Assembly (NCBI RefSeq): GCF_002572525.1
Contig: NZ_PDBS01000001.1
Coordinates: 682,001-746,000 of the forward strand
Source: Natrinema sp. CBA1119
Lineage (GTDB): Archaea; Halobacteriota; Halobacteria; Halobacteriales; Natrialbaceae
DNA: 64,000 nucleotides
Direction: 5' to 3'
Shown here: positions 1 through 9,200 of the stretch, piece by piece
Layout: each line of letters opens with the position of its first letter
Numbering within the stretch: position 1 is the stretch's first letter
Notes under the pieces: generated by a model
Seen by the model: the letters and a program-made list of their open reading frames with translations, nothing else
Database searches by the model: none
What the model was told of the DNA's origin: nothing
Made by a program: the position numbers and the translations under genes

Positions 1-895
1 ACAGGCCCTCGGGCCTGACCAACAGGACGAGCACCATCAGGAGGAACGGCACCGCCAACTCGAGTTGCGGGTATTCCGACGTCACGACGCGGCTGGAGAC
101 GCCGACCAGAATCGCGCCGACGAACGCCCCCTTCAGGCTCCCGAGCCCGCCGATAACGATCACGACGAACGACAGTACAAGCCAGTTGAGGCCCATCCCG
201 AGAGAGGCGCTACTCGGCCCGATACTGACCATCGCGCCGCCGAAGCCGGCGAAGAACGCGCCGATGGCGAACACGAGCGTGAACATGCGGTCCGTGCTGA
301 CGCCGATCGCCGTCGACATCTCCCGGTTGATGGCGGTCGCCCGCACGATGCGACCGGTCTTCGTCCGATCGAAGAACCAGACGAGCCAGACGAACACCGC
401 GACGCCGACTAGAATGACGAGGACGTTGTACGAGGGGTAGCTGAAGCCGACGAGTTCCGTCGTCGGAATCTTGTTGATGCCGCTGAAGACCCCCATGTCG
501 ACCGGCGACGGTCCCCAGACGAACTTCATCACGTCGGTGAGGACAAGCAGCAGTCCGTACGTCAGCAGGAGCTGATAGACCTCGTTCCGATCGTAGATCG
601 GTCTAATGAACGTCGCCTCGAGCGCGCCGCCGACCGGCAATAACACGGCCGCGGCCGCGAGCGAGCCGGCGAGGACGACGAGCCCGAAGACGATCGCGGT
701 CGCGGGGCCGGTCGGGGCCGCGACCTGTCCGGCGAAGAAGCCGACGATACTGAAGGCACAGAACGCACCCAGTGCATACAGTTCACCGTGTGCGAGGTTG
801 AGGATGCCGAGGACGCCGAAGATGATCGTCATCCCCGACGCGATCATGAACAGCACCGAGCCGTAGTAGAGCCCGTTGAGTACGTGTTCGAGCAT
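1..895 (-). CDS. livH: Branched-chain amino-acid ABC transporter permease, LivH type (3' end cut by window edge)
   Basis: Reading from the ATG at 895 leftwards gives MLEHVLNGLYYGSVLFMIAS followed by repeated hydrophobic segments and the LivH signature region GVLGILNLAHGELYALGA. This is the inner-membrane permease that, with LivM, LivG, LivF and a binding protein, imports leucine, isoleucine, valine or related substrates using ATP. About 298 codons are visible and the frame runs open off the left edge, so the C-terminus is missing; the family is usually near 290-310 residues, so little is lost. The start lies 28 nt after the stop of the binding-protein gene on the same strand, as in a liv operon. 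Substrate is inferred from family only; urea or amide transporters share this fold. Confidence 0.9.
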   Translation of the reverse strand, partial: MLEHVLNGLYYGSVLFMIASGMTIIFGVLGILNLAHGELYALGAFCAFSIVGFFAGQVAAPTGPATAIVFGLVVLAGSLAAAAVLLPVGGALEATFIRPIYDRNEVYQLLLTYGLLLVLTDVMKFVWGPSPVDMGVFSGINKIPTTELVGFSYPSYNVLVILVGVAVFVWLVWFFDRTKTGRIVRATAINREMSTAIGVSTDRMFTLVFAIGAFFAGFGGAMVSIGPSSASLGMGLNWLVLSFVVIVIGGLGSLKGAFVGAILVGVSSRVVTSEYPQLELAVPFLLMVLVLLVRPEGL

Positions 896-923
896 AGTTA
901 CTGAAAGCGGTTTCGCACGGCGT

Positions 924-2252
924 TCACCAGCTCCCGATCCAGTCGGCAGAGACCTCGCCCGGCGGCGGCGAGACGTTCTTCGCCGCGAAGACGCTCACGT
1001 CAGAGAGCGCCGCCGCGTCGTGTTCGTCCGACCAGGCCAGTTCGCCGAAGTGGGCGTTGGAATAGCCCTGATGGTCTGCGCCGATGGTGTGGTACCCCGC
1101 CGGCGTGAAGAAGCCGTGATTCTCGAGGATCGTCGCGAGTTCCTCCTGTTCCGGCCAGCGGCCGAGGAGACGGACGGCCTTCTCGGCGGCCGTCGCCCAC
1201 GCCGTCACCGCGCCGTAGCCGCTCATGAAGTGGGCCGTCGGAACGACGCCGTACTCGCTCTGAACCTCGTCGACCAGGTCCGCGGCCGGACTCCACCGGT
1301 CGGTCGACGGTTCGCCCCAGTAGAAGTTCCGCGATCCCGAGTAGATCGGCCCCTGAACCAGGTCTTCGCTCATGTCGTTGGCCGAGCCGTAGAGGACCGG
1401 CCCGACCAGCAGGTCGACGTTGTCGAAAATGTCGTTGGCGTGACCCTGCTCGAGCAGCAGCGTCGCGTCGCCGCCCCAGCAACTCGAGAAGACGACGTCG
1501 GGTGCCTGCCCGTTGACCTCGGTGATGTGAGTGGACATGTCGCTGGCACCCAGCTCCGGGAACCCGCTGTACACCTGTTCCGCCCCGGTAAGCTTCTCGA
1601 TCCCCTGCGAGAACAGCTTCATCTCGTCCTGCCCAAACGCGTAGTTGGGGTTGATGCCCGCGTACGTGTCGATGGAGTCCGCACCGAGGACTTCGACCGC
1701 CTGCTCGACCGCCGCGAGCGCCTCCATCACGTCGTGGTTCTGGAACCGGAACGAGTAGGTCACGTCCGGGAAGTCCTCCTCGTAGAGGGTCGTCACCGTC
1801 CCGTCCGTCGAGACGTTGATGACCTCCTGAGCCTCGATCTCCGGGACCATCTCCGCGTGGCCGCTGCTCGAGATCGGGCCGAAGGTAACGTCTTTCCCCT
1901 CGTCAACGAACTGCTGGTAGTTCGTGAGGTACGCCCCGCCCTCCTCAACGACATCGAGATTCATTTCGCGGCCGGCGATCCCGTCGTTCTCGTTGATCCG
2001 ACGAACCGCGGTTTCGGCTCCATACCGGGCCTGGACACCGAGAACCGCCGGTGCGCCCTCGGTGAACGTCTGTAGCCCGGATTCGACCGGTTCGTCCGGA
2101 ACGTCCGCGTTCGCCAGCGAATCGTCCTCGCCCTCGAGCAGTTCCGTACAGCCGGCCAGTGCGACCGCGAGCGCCGAGCCGCCGACGGTTTTCAGTAGCG
2201 TTCGTCTATCGATACCACCCGACTCCGTACCTGCGGTTGATCTACTTATCAT
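924..2252 (-). CDS. Branched-chain amino-acid ABC transporter substrate-binding lipoprotein (LivK family)
   Basis: The 442-residue product starts MISRSTAGTESGG and carries a twin-arginine signal (DRRTLLKTVGGSALAVALAGC) ending in a lipobox Cys, so it should be exported folded through Tat and lipid-anchored outside the membrane. The body is a type 1 periplasmic-binding fold (QARYGAETAVRRINENDGI, TFGPISSSGHAEMVPEI), as in LivK and AmiC-like receptors. The in-frame ATG at 2384 would place 44 extra residues ahead of the Tat signal and read through a repeat element, so the ATG at 2252 is preferred. It is first in the operon with the permease downstream. Ligand is unknown from sequence. Confidence 0.9.
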   Translation of the reverse strand: MISRSTAGTESGGIDRRTLLKTVGGSALAVALAGCTELLEGEDDSLANADVPDEPVESGLQTFTEGAPAVLGVQARYGAETAVRRINENDGIAGREMNLDVVEEGGAYLTNYQQFVDEGKDVTFGPISSSGHAEMVPEIEAQEVINVSTDGTVTTLYEEDFPDVTYSFRFQNHDVMEALAAVEQAVEVLGADSIDTYAGINPNYAFGQDEMKLFSQGIEKLTGAEQVYSGFPELGASDMSTHITEVNGQAPDVVFSSCWGGDATLLLEQGHANDIFDNVDLLVGPVLYGSANDMSEDLVQGPIYSGSRNFYWGEPSTDRWSPAADLVDEVQSEYGVVPTAHFMSGYGAVTAWATAAEKAVRLLGRWPEQEELATILENHGFFTPAGYHTIGADHQGYSNAHFGELAWSDEHDAAALSDVSVFAAKNVSPPPGEVSADWIGSW

Positions 2253-2613
2253 AGCTAGTATACACCGTTCACTGGCTGTTGCGCCATACATATGACACTC
2301 ACTACCAATCCAAATAGGCGAATGTGTACATGTTAACAACGCAGCTGTCATATCGAACTCAATATAGTAGCCACTGAAAGTCATTGCACGCCTGATCGAC
2401 CGACAGCTGTCCGATCTGTGTGTGAATCGTTTCAGTGGCGACTATAGGTCCACGAATCACGACGGCGCTTCGAATCGACGTGCTGTCGCACCGGGATAGT
2501 CGCGAGAGGGTCGGTGGTGACACTCGGTGACAGAGCGGCGGTGTGACCGTGGCGTGTATAACCACCCCAGAGCGACGAGGGGTTTTTTCTTTCTCAGTGC
2601 TTATCGAAAAGTC
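2253..2613. other. Divergent intergenic region between transporter and sensor kinase
   Basis: About 360 nt separate two divergent genes. It holds the first MITE-like copy (2363-2446). On the right, a TATA-like stretch around 2556-2562 and a T-rich run (2583-2592) precede the kinase start. I see no further coding potential or RNA gene. Confidence 0.6.
2363..2446. mobile_element. MITE-like palindromic element, copy 1 (complete, 84 bp)
   Basis: The element begins TATAGTAGCCACTGAAAG and ends TTTCAGTGGCGACTATA, so its ends are inverted repeats of about 17 bp with one mismatch. It has no coding capacity. A second complete copy is at 38213-38294 and a left-half copy at 46161-46222; the left 50 bases of copies 1 and 3 are almost identical. 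Ends reading TATAG/CTATA would fit insertion at TA by an IS630/Tc1-type transposase, but that is inference. It sits about 110 bp upstream of the transporter start. Confidence 0.75.
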
Positions 2614-5600
2614 ATGAGTACTCGAGCGGGCGCGGACGGCGGGGCATTCTGGGGGGATGCCGACGACGACGTTGCGCTCCACCGGTATCGGACACTCGTC
2701 AACACGATCGACGACGGCATTTACCAGGTCGATACGGACGGACGCTTCGTCGCGGTCAACGACGTCATCGTCGAGGCGACCGGCTATACGCGCGACGAAC
2801 TCCTTGGCGAGCACGTCTCGCTCGTGCTCGCCGATAGCGATATCGAACGAATCGAGCGCGAGATTTCGAGCCGAATCGACGCACCCAACGACGACGACAT
2901 CGCGACGTTCGATATCACCGTCAGAACTGTCGACGGTGACACGATACCCTACGAACTGCGGATCAACCTCCTTCTGGAAGACGGCACGTTCCGGGGCTCC
3001 ATCGGCGTCGCCCGCAACCGTACCGAGGAACAGTGCCGACAGGAGTCGCTCGCATCGGCGGTGGAATCGTACGATTCGATCACGAGCATCATCGACAAAG
3101 CAGATATCGGCGTCTGTATCCTCGACGAGAACTGCGAGATCACGTGGGCCGACGAGACCATCGAGCAGTACTTCGCTCTCGATCACGAGCGTCTCATCGG
3201 GCGAAACAACCGGACGGTCATCGACGAGACCCTCAAACACAGGTTTGCCGATGCCGATTCGTTCGCCGAGACTGTCCTCTCGTCGTACGACGACGATCAC
3301 TACGTCGACCGCCTCGAGTGTCGGGTCGTGGACGACGGGACCGACCTCGAGGACCGATGGCTCCGATACCAGAGTAAACCGATCGAATCGGGGGAGTTCT
3401 CCGGCGGCAGAGTTGAATTTTACTACGATATCACCGATCAGAAGCAGTCCGAGGAGGACTTAGAAGAGAACAGGGAAGCGTTTCAGTCCCTGGTCGACGC
3501 CGTCGAGGAGTACGCGATCTTTCGGCTGGACGCGGATGGTCACGTCCTCACCTGGAACAGGGGTGCGCGGACTCTCAAGGGCTACGACCGCGAGGAGATC
3601 GTCGGCGAGCACTTCTCGACGTTTTACACCGATGCGGATCGAGCGGCGAACGTTCCCGAACGAAACCTCGAGCGAGCGCTCGAGACCGGCTCCGCCGAGG
3701 ACGAAGGGTGGCGCGTCCGAGAGGACGGGACGCGGTTCTGGGCGAACGTGACGATCACGCCGGTTCGGGACGGTGACGGCACCCATCGGGGCTATCTGAA
3801 GGTAACTCGCGATATGACGGACCGCTGGGAGCGCGAGCAGGAACTCGAGAGCGAGCTCCAGCGCATTCTCGGGCGGATCTCCGACGCCTTCTACGCGGTC
3901 GATGACGAGTTCCGATTCACGCACGTCAACGAGCGCGCCGCCGAACTCCTCCAGCATACCGAGGAGGAGCTACTCGGCGAACAGCTCTGGGAGGTGTTTC
4001 CGGATCTCCGTGACCTCGACGAGGTCTGGGACGCCTTCCACACGGCACTGGAGACGCAGGAGCCGACCAGCTACGAACTGTACTACGACACGCTTGACTT
4101 CCGTGTCGAAGCGAACCTCTACCCCTCCGAGACCGGGATCTCGGTGTACTTCCGCGACGTCACCGAACGCAGAGAGCGCGAGCAGGAACTCGAGCAGACG
4201 GAGCGGCGCTTCGAAGCGATCTTCGAAGATCCGAACATCCTCGTCGGGCTGCTCGAGCCCGACGGGACTGTGCTGGATATCAACGGGACGGCGATGGAGT
4301 ACATCGACGCCGACCTCGCGGACGTGACCGGCGAGCCGTTCTGGGAGACGCCGTGGTGGGGAGAGGGCGAGGACGTTCGGTCTTCGGTCAGGGAGTGGAC
4401 CGAGCGCGCGGCGGCCGGCGAATACGTCAACTTCGAGGCCGACCTCACGCGACCGGACGGCGAACAGTACACGCTCAACGGCGTCTTCAGGCCCGTCACG
4501 AACGACGAGGGTGACGTCGTGTCGATCGTCGTCTCGGACCGCGACGTCACGGAGCGAAAGAAGCGCGAACGCGAACTCGAGGAGTCCGAGCAGCGCTACC
4601 GTACCCTCGCCGAGCACTTCCCGAACGGCGTCGTCACCCTCTTCGACCACGACCTCGAGTACACGCTGGTCGCGGGGCAGGGCTTCGACAAGATACCCGT
4701 GGATCCGGCAGAAGCCGAGGGGGAACAGTTCGACGACGTCTGGCCCGAAGAAACGAGCGAGATGCTCGAGCCCGCGCTTCGGGCCGCACTCGAGGGAGAG
4801 GAGCGAACGGTCGAACTCGAGTACGCCGGCCGGGAGTGGGTGATCTACTCGGTTCCGATCACCGACACCCGAGGAGACGTTTTCGCCGGCGTGACGATGG
4901 CCCACGACATTACCGAACGCAAGGAGTACCAGCGCAGGCTCGAGGAGACGATCGACCGGCTCGAGGAGTCCAACCGTCGGTTGGAACAGTTCGCCTACGC
5001 GGCCTCCCACGACCTGCAAGAGCCCCTGCGGATGGTCTCGAGTTACCTCCAGCTCATCGAGAGCCGCTACGCCGACGAACTCGACGAGGACGGCGAAGAG
5101 TTCCTCGCGTTCGCGGTCGACGGTGCCGACCGAATGCGCGACATGATCGATGGACTGCTGGCGTACTCTCGAGTCGAGACGCAAGGGGATCCGATCGAAC
5201 CCGTCGACCTCGATTCGGTCCTCGAGAGCGTGCTCGCGGATCTCCAGCTCCAGATCGAGGAGACGGACGCCGAAATAACGACCGACACGCTCCCCCGCGC
5301 CGAGGGCGACGCGGCCCAGTTGCGACAGGTGTTCCAGAACCTGCTGAGTAACGCCCTCGAGTACAGCGGCGACGAGCCGCCGCAGGTTTCCGTCGACGCC
5401 GAACGCCGGGGACGAGAGTGGGTGATTTCGGTGCACGACGAGGGCATCGGGATCGATCCCGACGATCAAGAGCGCGTGTTCGAGGTCTTCCAGCGCCTCC
5501 ACAGCCGCGAGAAGTATTCCGGGACGGGGATCGGCCTCGCGCTCTGTCAGCGAATCATCGAACGCCACGGCGGCGAGATCTGGGTCGACTCCGAACCGGG

Positions 5601-5655
5601 TGAGGGCGCGACGTTCTCCTTCACGCTTCCCGCGGCGGACGATTTCGAGCCGTAA
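2614..5655 (+). CDS. Multi-PAS sensor histidine kinase (about six PAS domains)
   Basis: This soluble 1013-residue kinase has successive PAS units at roughly residues 25-140, 155-275, 285-405, 410-525, 530-650 and 655-770, recognisable from recurring linkers such as ITDQKQSEED, DVTERREREQ and DITERKEYQRR. It then has a HisKA domain with phospho-acceptor His799 (AASHDLQEPLRMV) and a HATPase_c domain with N box (QNLLSNALEY), G1 box (DEGIGIDPDD) and G2 box (GTGIGLALCQ). It should autophosphorylate in response to small-molecule, redox or light cues; no response regulator is adjacent. No membrane segments are seen. The start is ATG 2614; an earlier frame-open start at 2527 would add 29 atypical residues. 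Confidence 0.93.
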   Translation: MSTRAGADGGAFWGDADDDVALHRYRTLVNTIDDGIYQVDTDGRFVAVNDVIVEATGYTRDELLGEHVSLVLADSDIERIEREISSRIDAPNDDDIATFDITVRTVDGDTIPYELRINLLLEDGTFRGSIGVARNRTEEQCRQESLASAVESYDSITSIIDKADIGVCILDENCEITWADETIEQYFALDHERLIGRNNRTVIDETLKHRFADADSFAETVLSSYDDDHYVDRLECRVVDDGTDLEDRWLRYQSKPIESGEFSGGRVEFYYDITDQKQSEEDLEENREAFQSLVDAVEEYAIFRLDADGHVLTWNRGARTLKGYDREEIVGEHFSTFYTDADRAANVPERNLERALETGSAEDEGWRVREDGTRFWANVTITPVRDGDGTHRGYLKVTRDMTDRWEREQELESELQRILGRISDAFYAVDDEFRFTHVNERAAELLQHTEEELLGEQLWEVFPDLRDLDEVWDAFHTALETQEPTSYELYYDTLDFRVEANLYPSETGISVYFRDVTERREREQELEQTERRFEAIFEDPNILVGLLEPDGTVLDINGTAMEYIDADLADVTGEPFWETPWWGEGEDVRSSVREWTERAAAGEYVNFEADLTRPDGEQYTLNGVFRPVTNDEGDVVSIVVSDRDVTERKKRERELEESEQRYRTLAEHFPNGVVTLFDHDLEYTLVAGQGFDKIPVDPAEAEGEQFDDVWPEETSEMLEPALRAALEGEERTVELEYAGREWVIYSVPITDTRGDVFAGVTMAHDITERKEYQRRLEETIDRLEESNRRLEQFAYAASHDLQEPLRMVSSYLQLIESRYADELDEDGEEFLAFAVDGADRMRDMIDGLLAYSRVETQGDPIEPVDLDSVLESVLADLQLQIEETDAEITTDTLPRAEGDAAQLRQVFQNLLSNALEYSGDEPPQVSVDAERRGREWVISVHDEGIGIDPDDQERVFEVFQRLHSREKYSGTGIGLALCQRIIERHGGEIWVDSEPGEGATFSFTLPAADDFEP

Positions 5656-5824
5656 GTCCACCGATCGTCTCGTTTTCACTCGCGATTCGTCACGTCCCTT
5701 CCCGCCGCCACAGTCTGTCTACCTCTCACACTGGCCGTCACAGTCTCTACAGTCATCCCTTTCAGCGGGCGGTCGGTACCGGATCTGCAGCCAGTGCAAA
5801 CGCGGCATGGCCGATATATGTAAA

Positions 5825-5848
5825 ATTTATTATGTACGTCTGACGTAC
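5825..5848 (+). promoter_or_regulatory. Promoter with 15-bp palindromic operator candidate upstream of DUF7518-smc-scpA
   Basis: A TATA-like stretch AATTTATTATG (5824-5834) abuts and slightly overlaps a perfect inverted repeat GTACGTC-T-GACGTAC at 5834-5848. The start codon follows 31 nt later. A protein bound here would lie between the TATA box and the expected transcription start, a position typical of archaeal repressors. The binding factor is unknown. Confidence 0.5.
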
Positions 5849-5879
5849 GTTTATGTGGCCGGACGGGCCCCTAGTTGAT

Positions 5880-6191
5880 ATGTCGAACAACCGCGTCGAG
5901 ACGCTCGAATCGACGGTTGCGGAACTCGAGTCGACGGTAGAGGGTCTGACGGACGAACTTATCGAGGCGAAAGAGCGGATCCGCGTCCTCGAGGCCGAGC
6001 TGGACGCCGACACGCCGACGCGCGTCCCCGAACGTCGCAGCGAGGAGACTGCAGCGACGGCAGACGAGACGCCCGAAGCGGAACCCGACGAGGTCGCCGA
6101 AGCGGCGGCAGACGCCGAAGGGAAGGTCGAGGAAGAAGCGACCGATGACGAAGCGGAAGACTCAGGTAGCGACGACATTATCGTCGCATAA
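5880..6191 (+). CDS. Short coiled-coil acidic protein, DUF7518 family
   Basis: The 103-residue protein starts MSNNRVETLESTVAELESTV. Residues 1-45 form a continuous heptad-like coiled coil; the rest is a disordered acidic tail rich in Glu, Asp and Ala ending GSDDIIVA. I recognise it as the small haloarchaeal protein often found upstream of smc (DUF7518; the number is from memory). It lies 90 nt before smc on the same strand behind the operator candidate at 5834, so a link to chromosome organisation is a reasonable inference but no biochemical role can be read from sequence. The ATG at 5880 is chosen over an in-frame start at 5853 that precedes the conserved N-terminus. Confidence 0.8.
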   Translation: MSNNRVETLESTVAELESTVEGLTDELIEAKERIRVLEAELDADTPTRVPERRSEETAATADETPEAEPDEVAEAAADAEGKVEEEATDDEAEDSGSDDIIVA

Positions 6192-6281
6192 CTGCGGCCG
6201 ACACAACGGAAGGGGGTGCTGCGGAGGGATTGATTCCCTCGTTTCGGCAGCTACTGACGGTATGGAGGTCGCGTAAAGAGA

Positions 6282-9200
6282 ATGTATATCAAAGCGATCG
6301 TCCTCGACAATTTCAAGAGTTTCGGTAGAAAGACGAAGATCCCGTTCTACGAGGATTTCACCGTCGTTACGGGTCCGAACGGCTCCGGGAAGTCGAACAT
6401 CATCGACGCCGTCCTCTTCGCGCTCGGACTGGCCCGCACCCGCGGGATTCGCGCCGAGAAGCTGACGGACCTCATCTACAACCCCGGTCACGAGGGCGAG
6501 GAGACCGCGAGCGGCCCCCGCGAAGCCACCGTCGAGGTGATTCTCGACAACTCCGAGGGCACCCTCGATCGATCGCAGGTCGTCAACGCCGCGGGCAGCG
6601 ACGACGTCGGCGACGTCGACGAGATTCGCATCCGCCGGCGAGTGAAAGAGACCGAGGACAACTACTACTCCTACTACTACCTCAACGACCGCTCGGTCAA
6701 CCTCTCTGACATTCAGGACCTGCTCGCACAGGCCGGGATCACCCCGGAGGGGTACAACGTCGTCATGCAGGGCGACGTCACCGAGATCATCAACATGACG
6801 CCTCACGCCCGCCGAGAGATCATCGACGAGATCGCGGGCGTCGCGGAGTTCGACGCCAAGAAGGAAGACGCCTTCGGCGAACTCGAGACGGTCCAGGAAC
6901 GGATCGACGAGGCCGAACTCCGCATCGAGGAGAAACGCGACCGCCTCGACCAACTCGCGGACGAACGCCGGGAGGCCATGCGATACCGCCGGCTCCGCCG
7001 CGAAAAAGAGGAGTACGAGGGCTACAAGAAAGCCAGCGAACTCGAGGAGAAACGCGCCGAACTCGCGTCGGTCGAGCGCGAGGTCGACGACCTCGAGGAC
7101 GAACTCCGGGAGCTCCAGCGCGAACTCGACGAGCGCGAGGGGACGGTCGTCCGCCTCCAGGAAGACCTCGAGGACCTGAACGCGGACATCGAGCGCAAGG
7201 GCGAGGACGAACAGCTCCGGATCAAAAGCGAGATCGAGGAGATCAAAGGCGACATCTCGCGGCTCGAGGACAAGATCGAGGCCAGCGAGGAGGCGATCGA
7301 GGAGGCCGAATCCAAGCGCCGCGAGGCGTTCGTCCAGATCGACCGCAAGCAGGAGACGATCGACGACCTCACCGACGAGATGCGCGAGCACAAACTCGAG
7401 AAGGCCTCGATCAAGAGCGAGATTCAGGAACGCGAGGCCGAACGCGACGAACTCGAGGCCGAAATCGATGCCGTCGATACCGAGTTCGACGAACTCAAGA
7501 CTGATCTGGCCGAGCGCAAGGAGCAACTGGAGGACGTGAAGATGGAGCGGAACGACCTCCAGCGCGAACAGGACCGCCTGCTCGACGAGGCCCGGCGACG
7601 GTCGAACAACATCAGCGAGAAAGCGCAGACGATCGAGGAGAGACGCGAGGAGCTCCCCGAACTCGAGAGCCAGCGCGGCGACCTCGAGCGGGAACTCGAG
7701 AAGGCCGAGCGGAACCGCGCGAACATCGCGGAGGTCGTCGACGACCTCAAGAGCGAGAAGCGACGGCTGCAGTCCGATATCGACGAGCTCGACGACGAGA
7801 TCCAGGCCAAACAACAGGAGTACGCCGAACTCGAGGCCAACGCGGGCGAGAGCGGCGACTCCTCGTTCGGTCGCGCGGTGACGACGATCCTCAACTCGGG
7901 GATCGATGGCGTTCACGGCGCGGTCGCCCAGTTGGGGACCGTCCCCGGCGAGTACGCGGTCGCCTGCGAGACCGCCGCCGGCGGTCGGCTGGCGAACGTG
8001 ATCGTCGACGACGACGTCATCGGCCAGCAATGTATCGAGCACCTCAAGTCCCGAAACGCGGGGAGAGCGACCTTCCTGCCGCTGACGGACATGAGCCAGC
8101 GTCGACTCCCCAACGCGCCGAGCGATCCGGGGATCGTCGACTTCGCGTACAACCTCGTCGACTTCGATGATGAGTACTCGGGGGTCTTCTCCTACGTCCT
8201 CGGTGACACGCTGGTCGTCGAGGACATCGAGACCGCCCGCTCGTACATGGGCGACTATCGGATGGTCACGCTCGACGGCGACTTAGTCGAGAAGAGCGGG
8301 GCGATGACCGGCGGCTCCGGCGGCGGCTCGCGCTACTCCTTTACCGGCGGCGGCGAGGGCCAACTCGAGCGCGTCGCAAAACAGATCACGGAACTGCAGG
8401 AAGAACGGAAGTCGCTTCGCGAGGACTCCCGCGGCGTCGAGGAGCGACTCGACGACGCCCGCGACCGCAAGAGCGACGCGGCCGACGAAGTTCGGTCGAT
8501 CGAGTCCGAACTCGAGGGCCTCGAGGAGAAACGCGAGGCGATCGAGACGGAGATCGAATCCCTCGAGTCGGACCTCGAGGAGCTCCGCGAGGAGCGCGAA
8601 TCGGTCGACGAGCGGATGAACGAGATCTCCGACGATATCGACGCGAAGACGGCGACGGTCGAGGAACTCGAGGCGGATATTTCCGATCTCGAGCGCGAGC
8701 TCGCGGACTCGAAGATCCCCGAGCTGACCGACCAGATCGAGGCGCTCGAGGCCGAGATCGACGAGCGCGAGGACCGCATTCAGGAACTCGACAATGAACT
8801 CAACGAGCTGAGCCTCGAGAAGGAGTACGCCGAGGACGCCATCGAGGACCTCCACGACGACATCGAGGCCGCGCAAAACCGGACGGCCGAGCACGAAGAC
8901 CGAATCGATGAGTACGAGGCGGAAATCGACGGGAAACGCGAGACGCTCGAGGCGAAACACGAGGCCGTCGCGGAACTCGAAGCAGAGCTCACGGAACTGA
9001 AATCCGAGCGCAGCGACCTCAAGGAGGAACTGTCCGAGGCTCGGACGGACCGCGACAAACAGCAGGATCGGGTCAACACCGTCGAAAGCAAACTCGAGGA
9101 CGCCGGCGAGCGCGCGAGCAGCCTCGAGTGGGAGATCGAGTCCCTCGAATCGGAGGTCGGCGACTACGACCCCGAGGACGTGCCGGATCACGACACCGTC

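Noticed and set aside
876-2075. Long plus-strand frame opposite the livK-type gene
   Set aside because: The minus strand encodes a Tat lipoprotein binding protein over the same stretch. The plus frame is very rich in Arg and Val with no recognisable domain.
6162-8042. 626-codon open frame opposite smc, and another of 501 codons at 8283-9788
   Set aside because: Both lie antisense to the well-supported smc coiled coils. High GC with G/C-ending codons keeps the reverse frames open; no family resemblance is seen.
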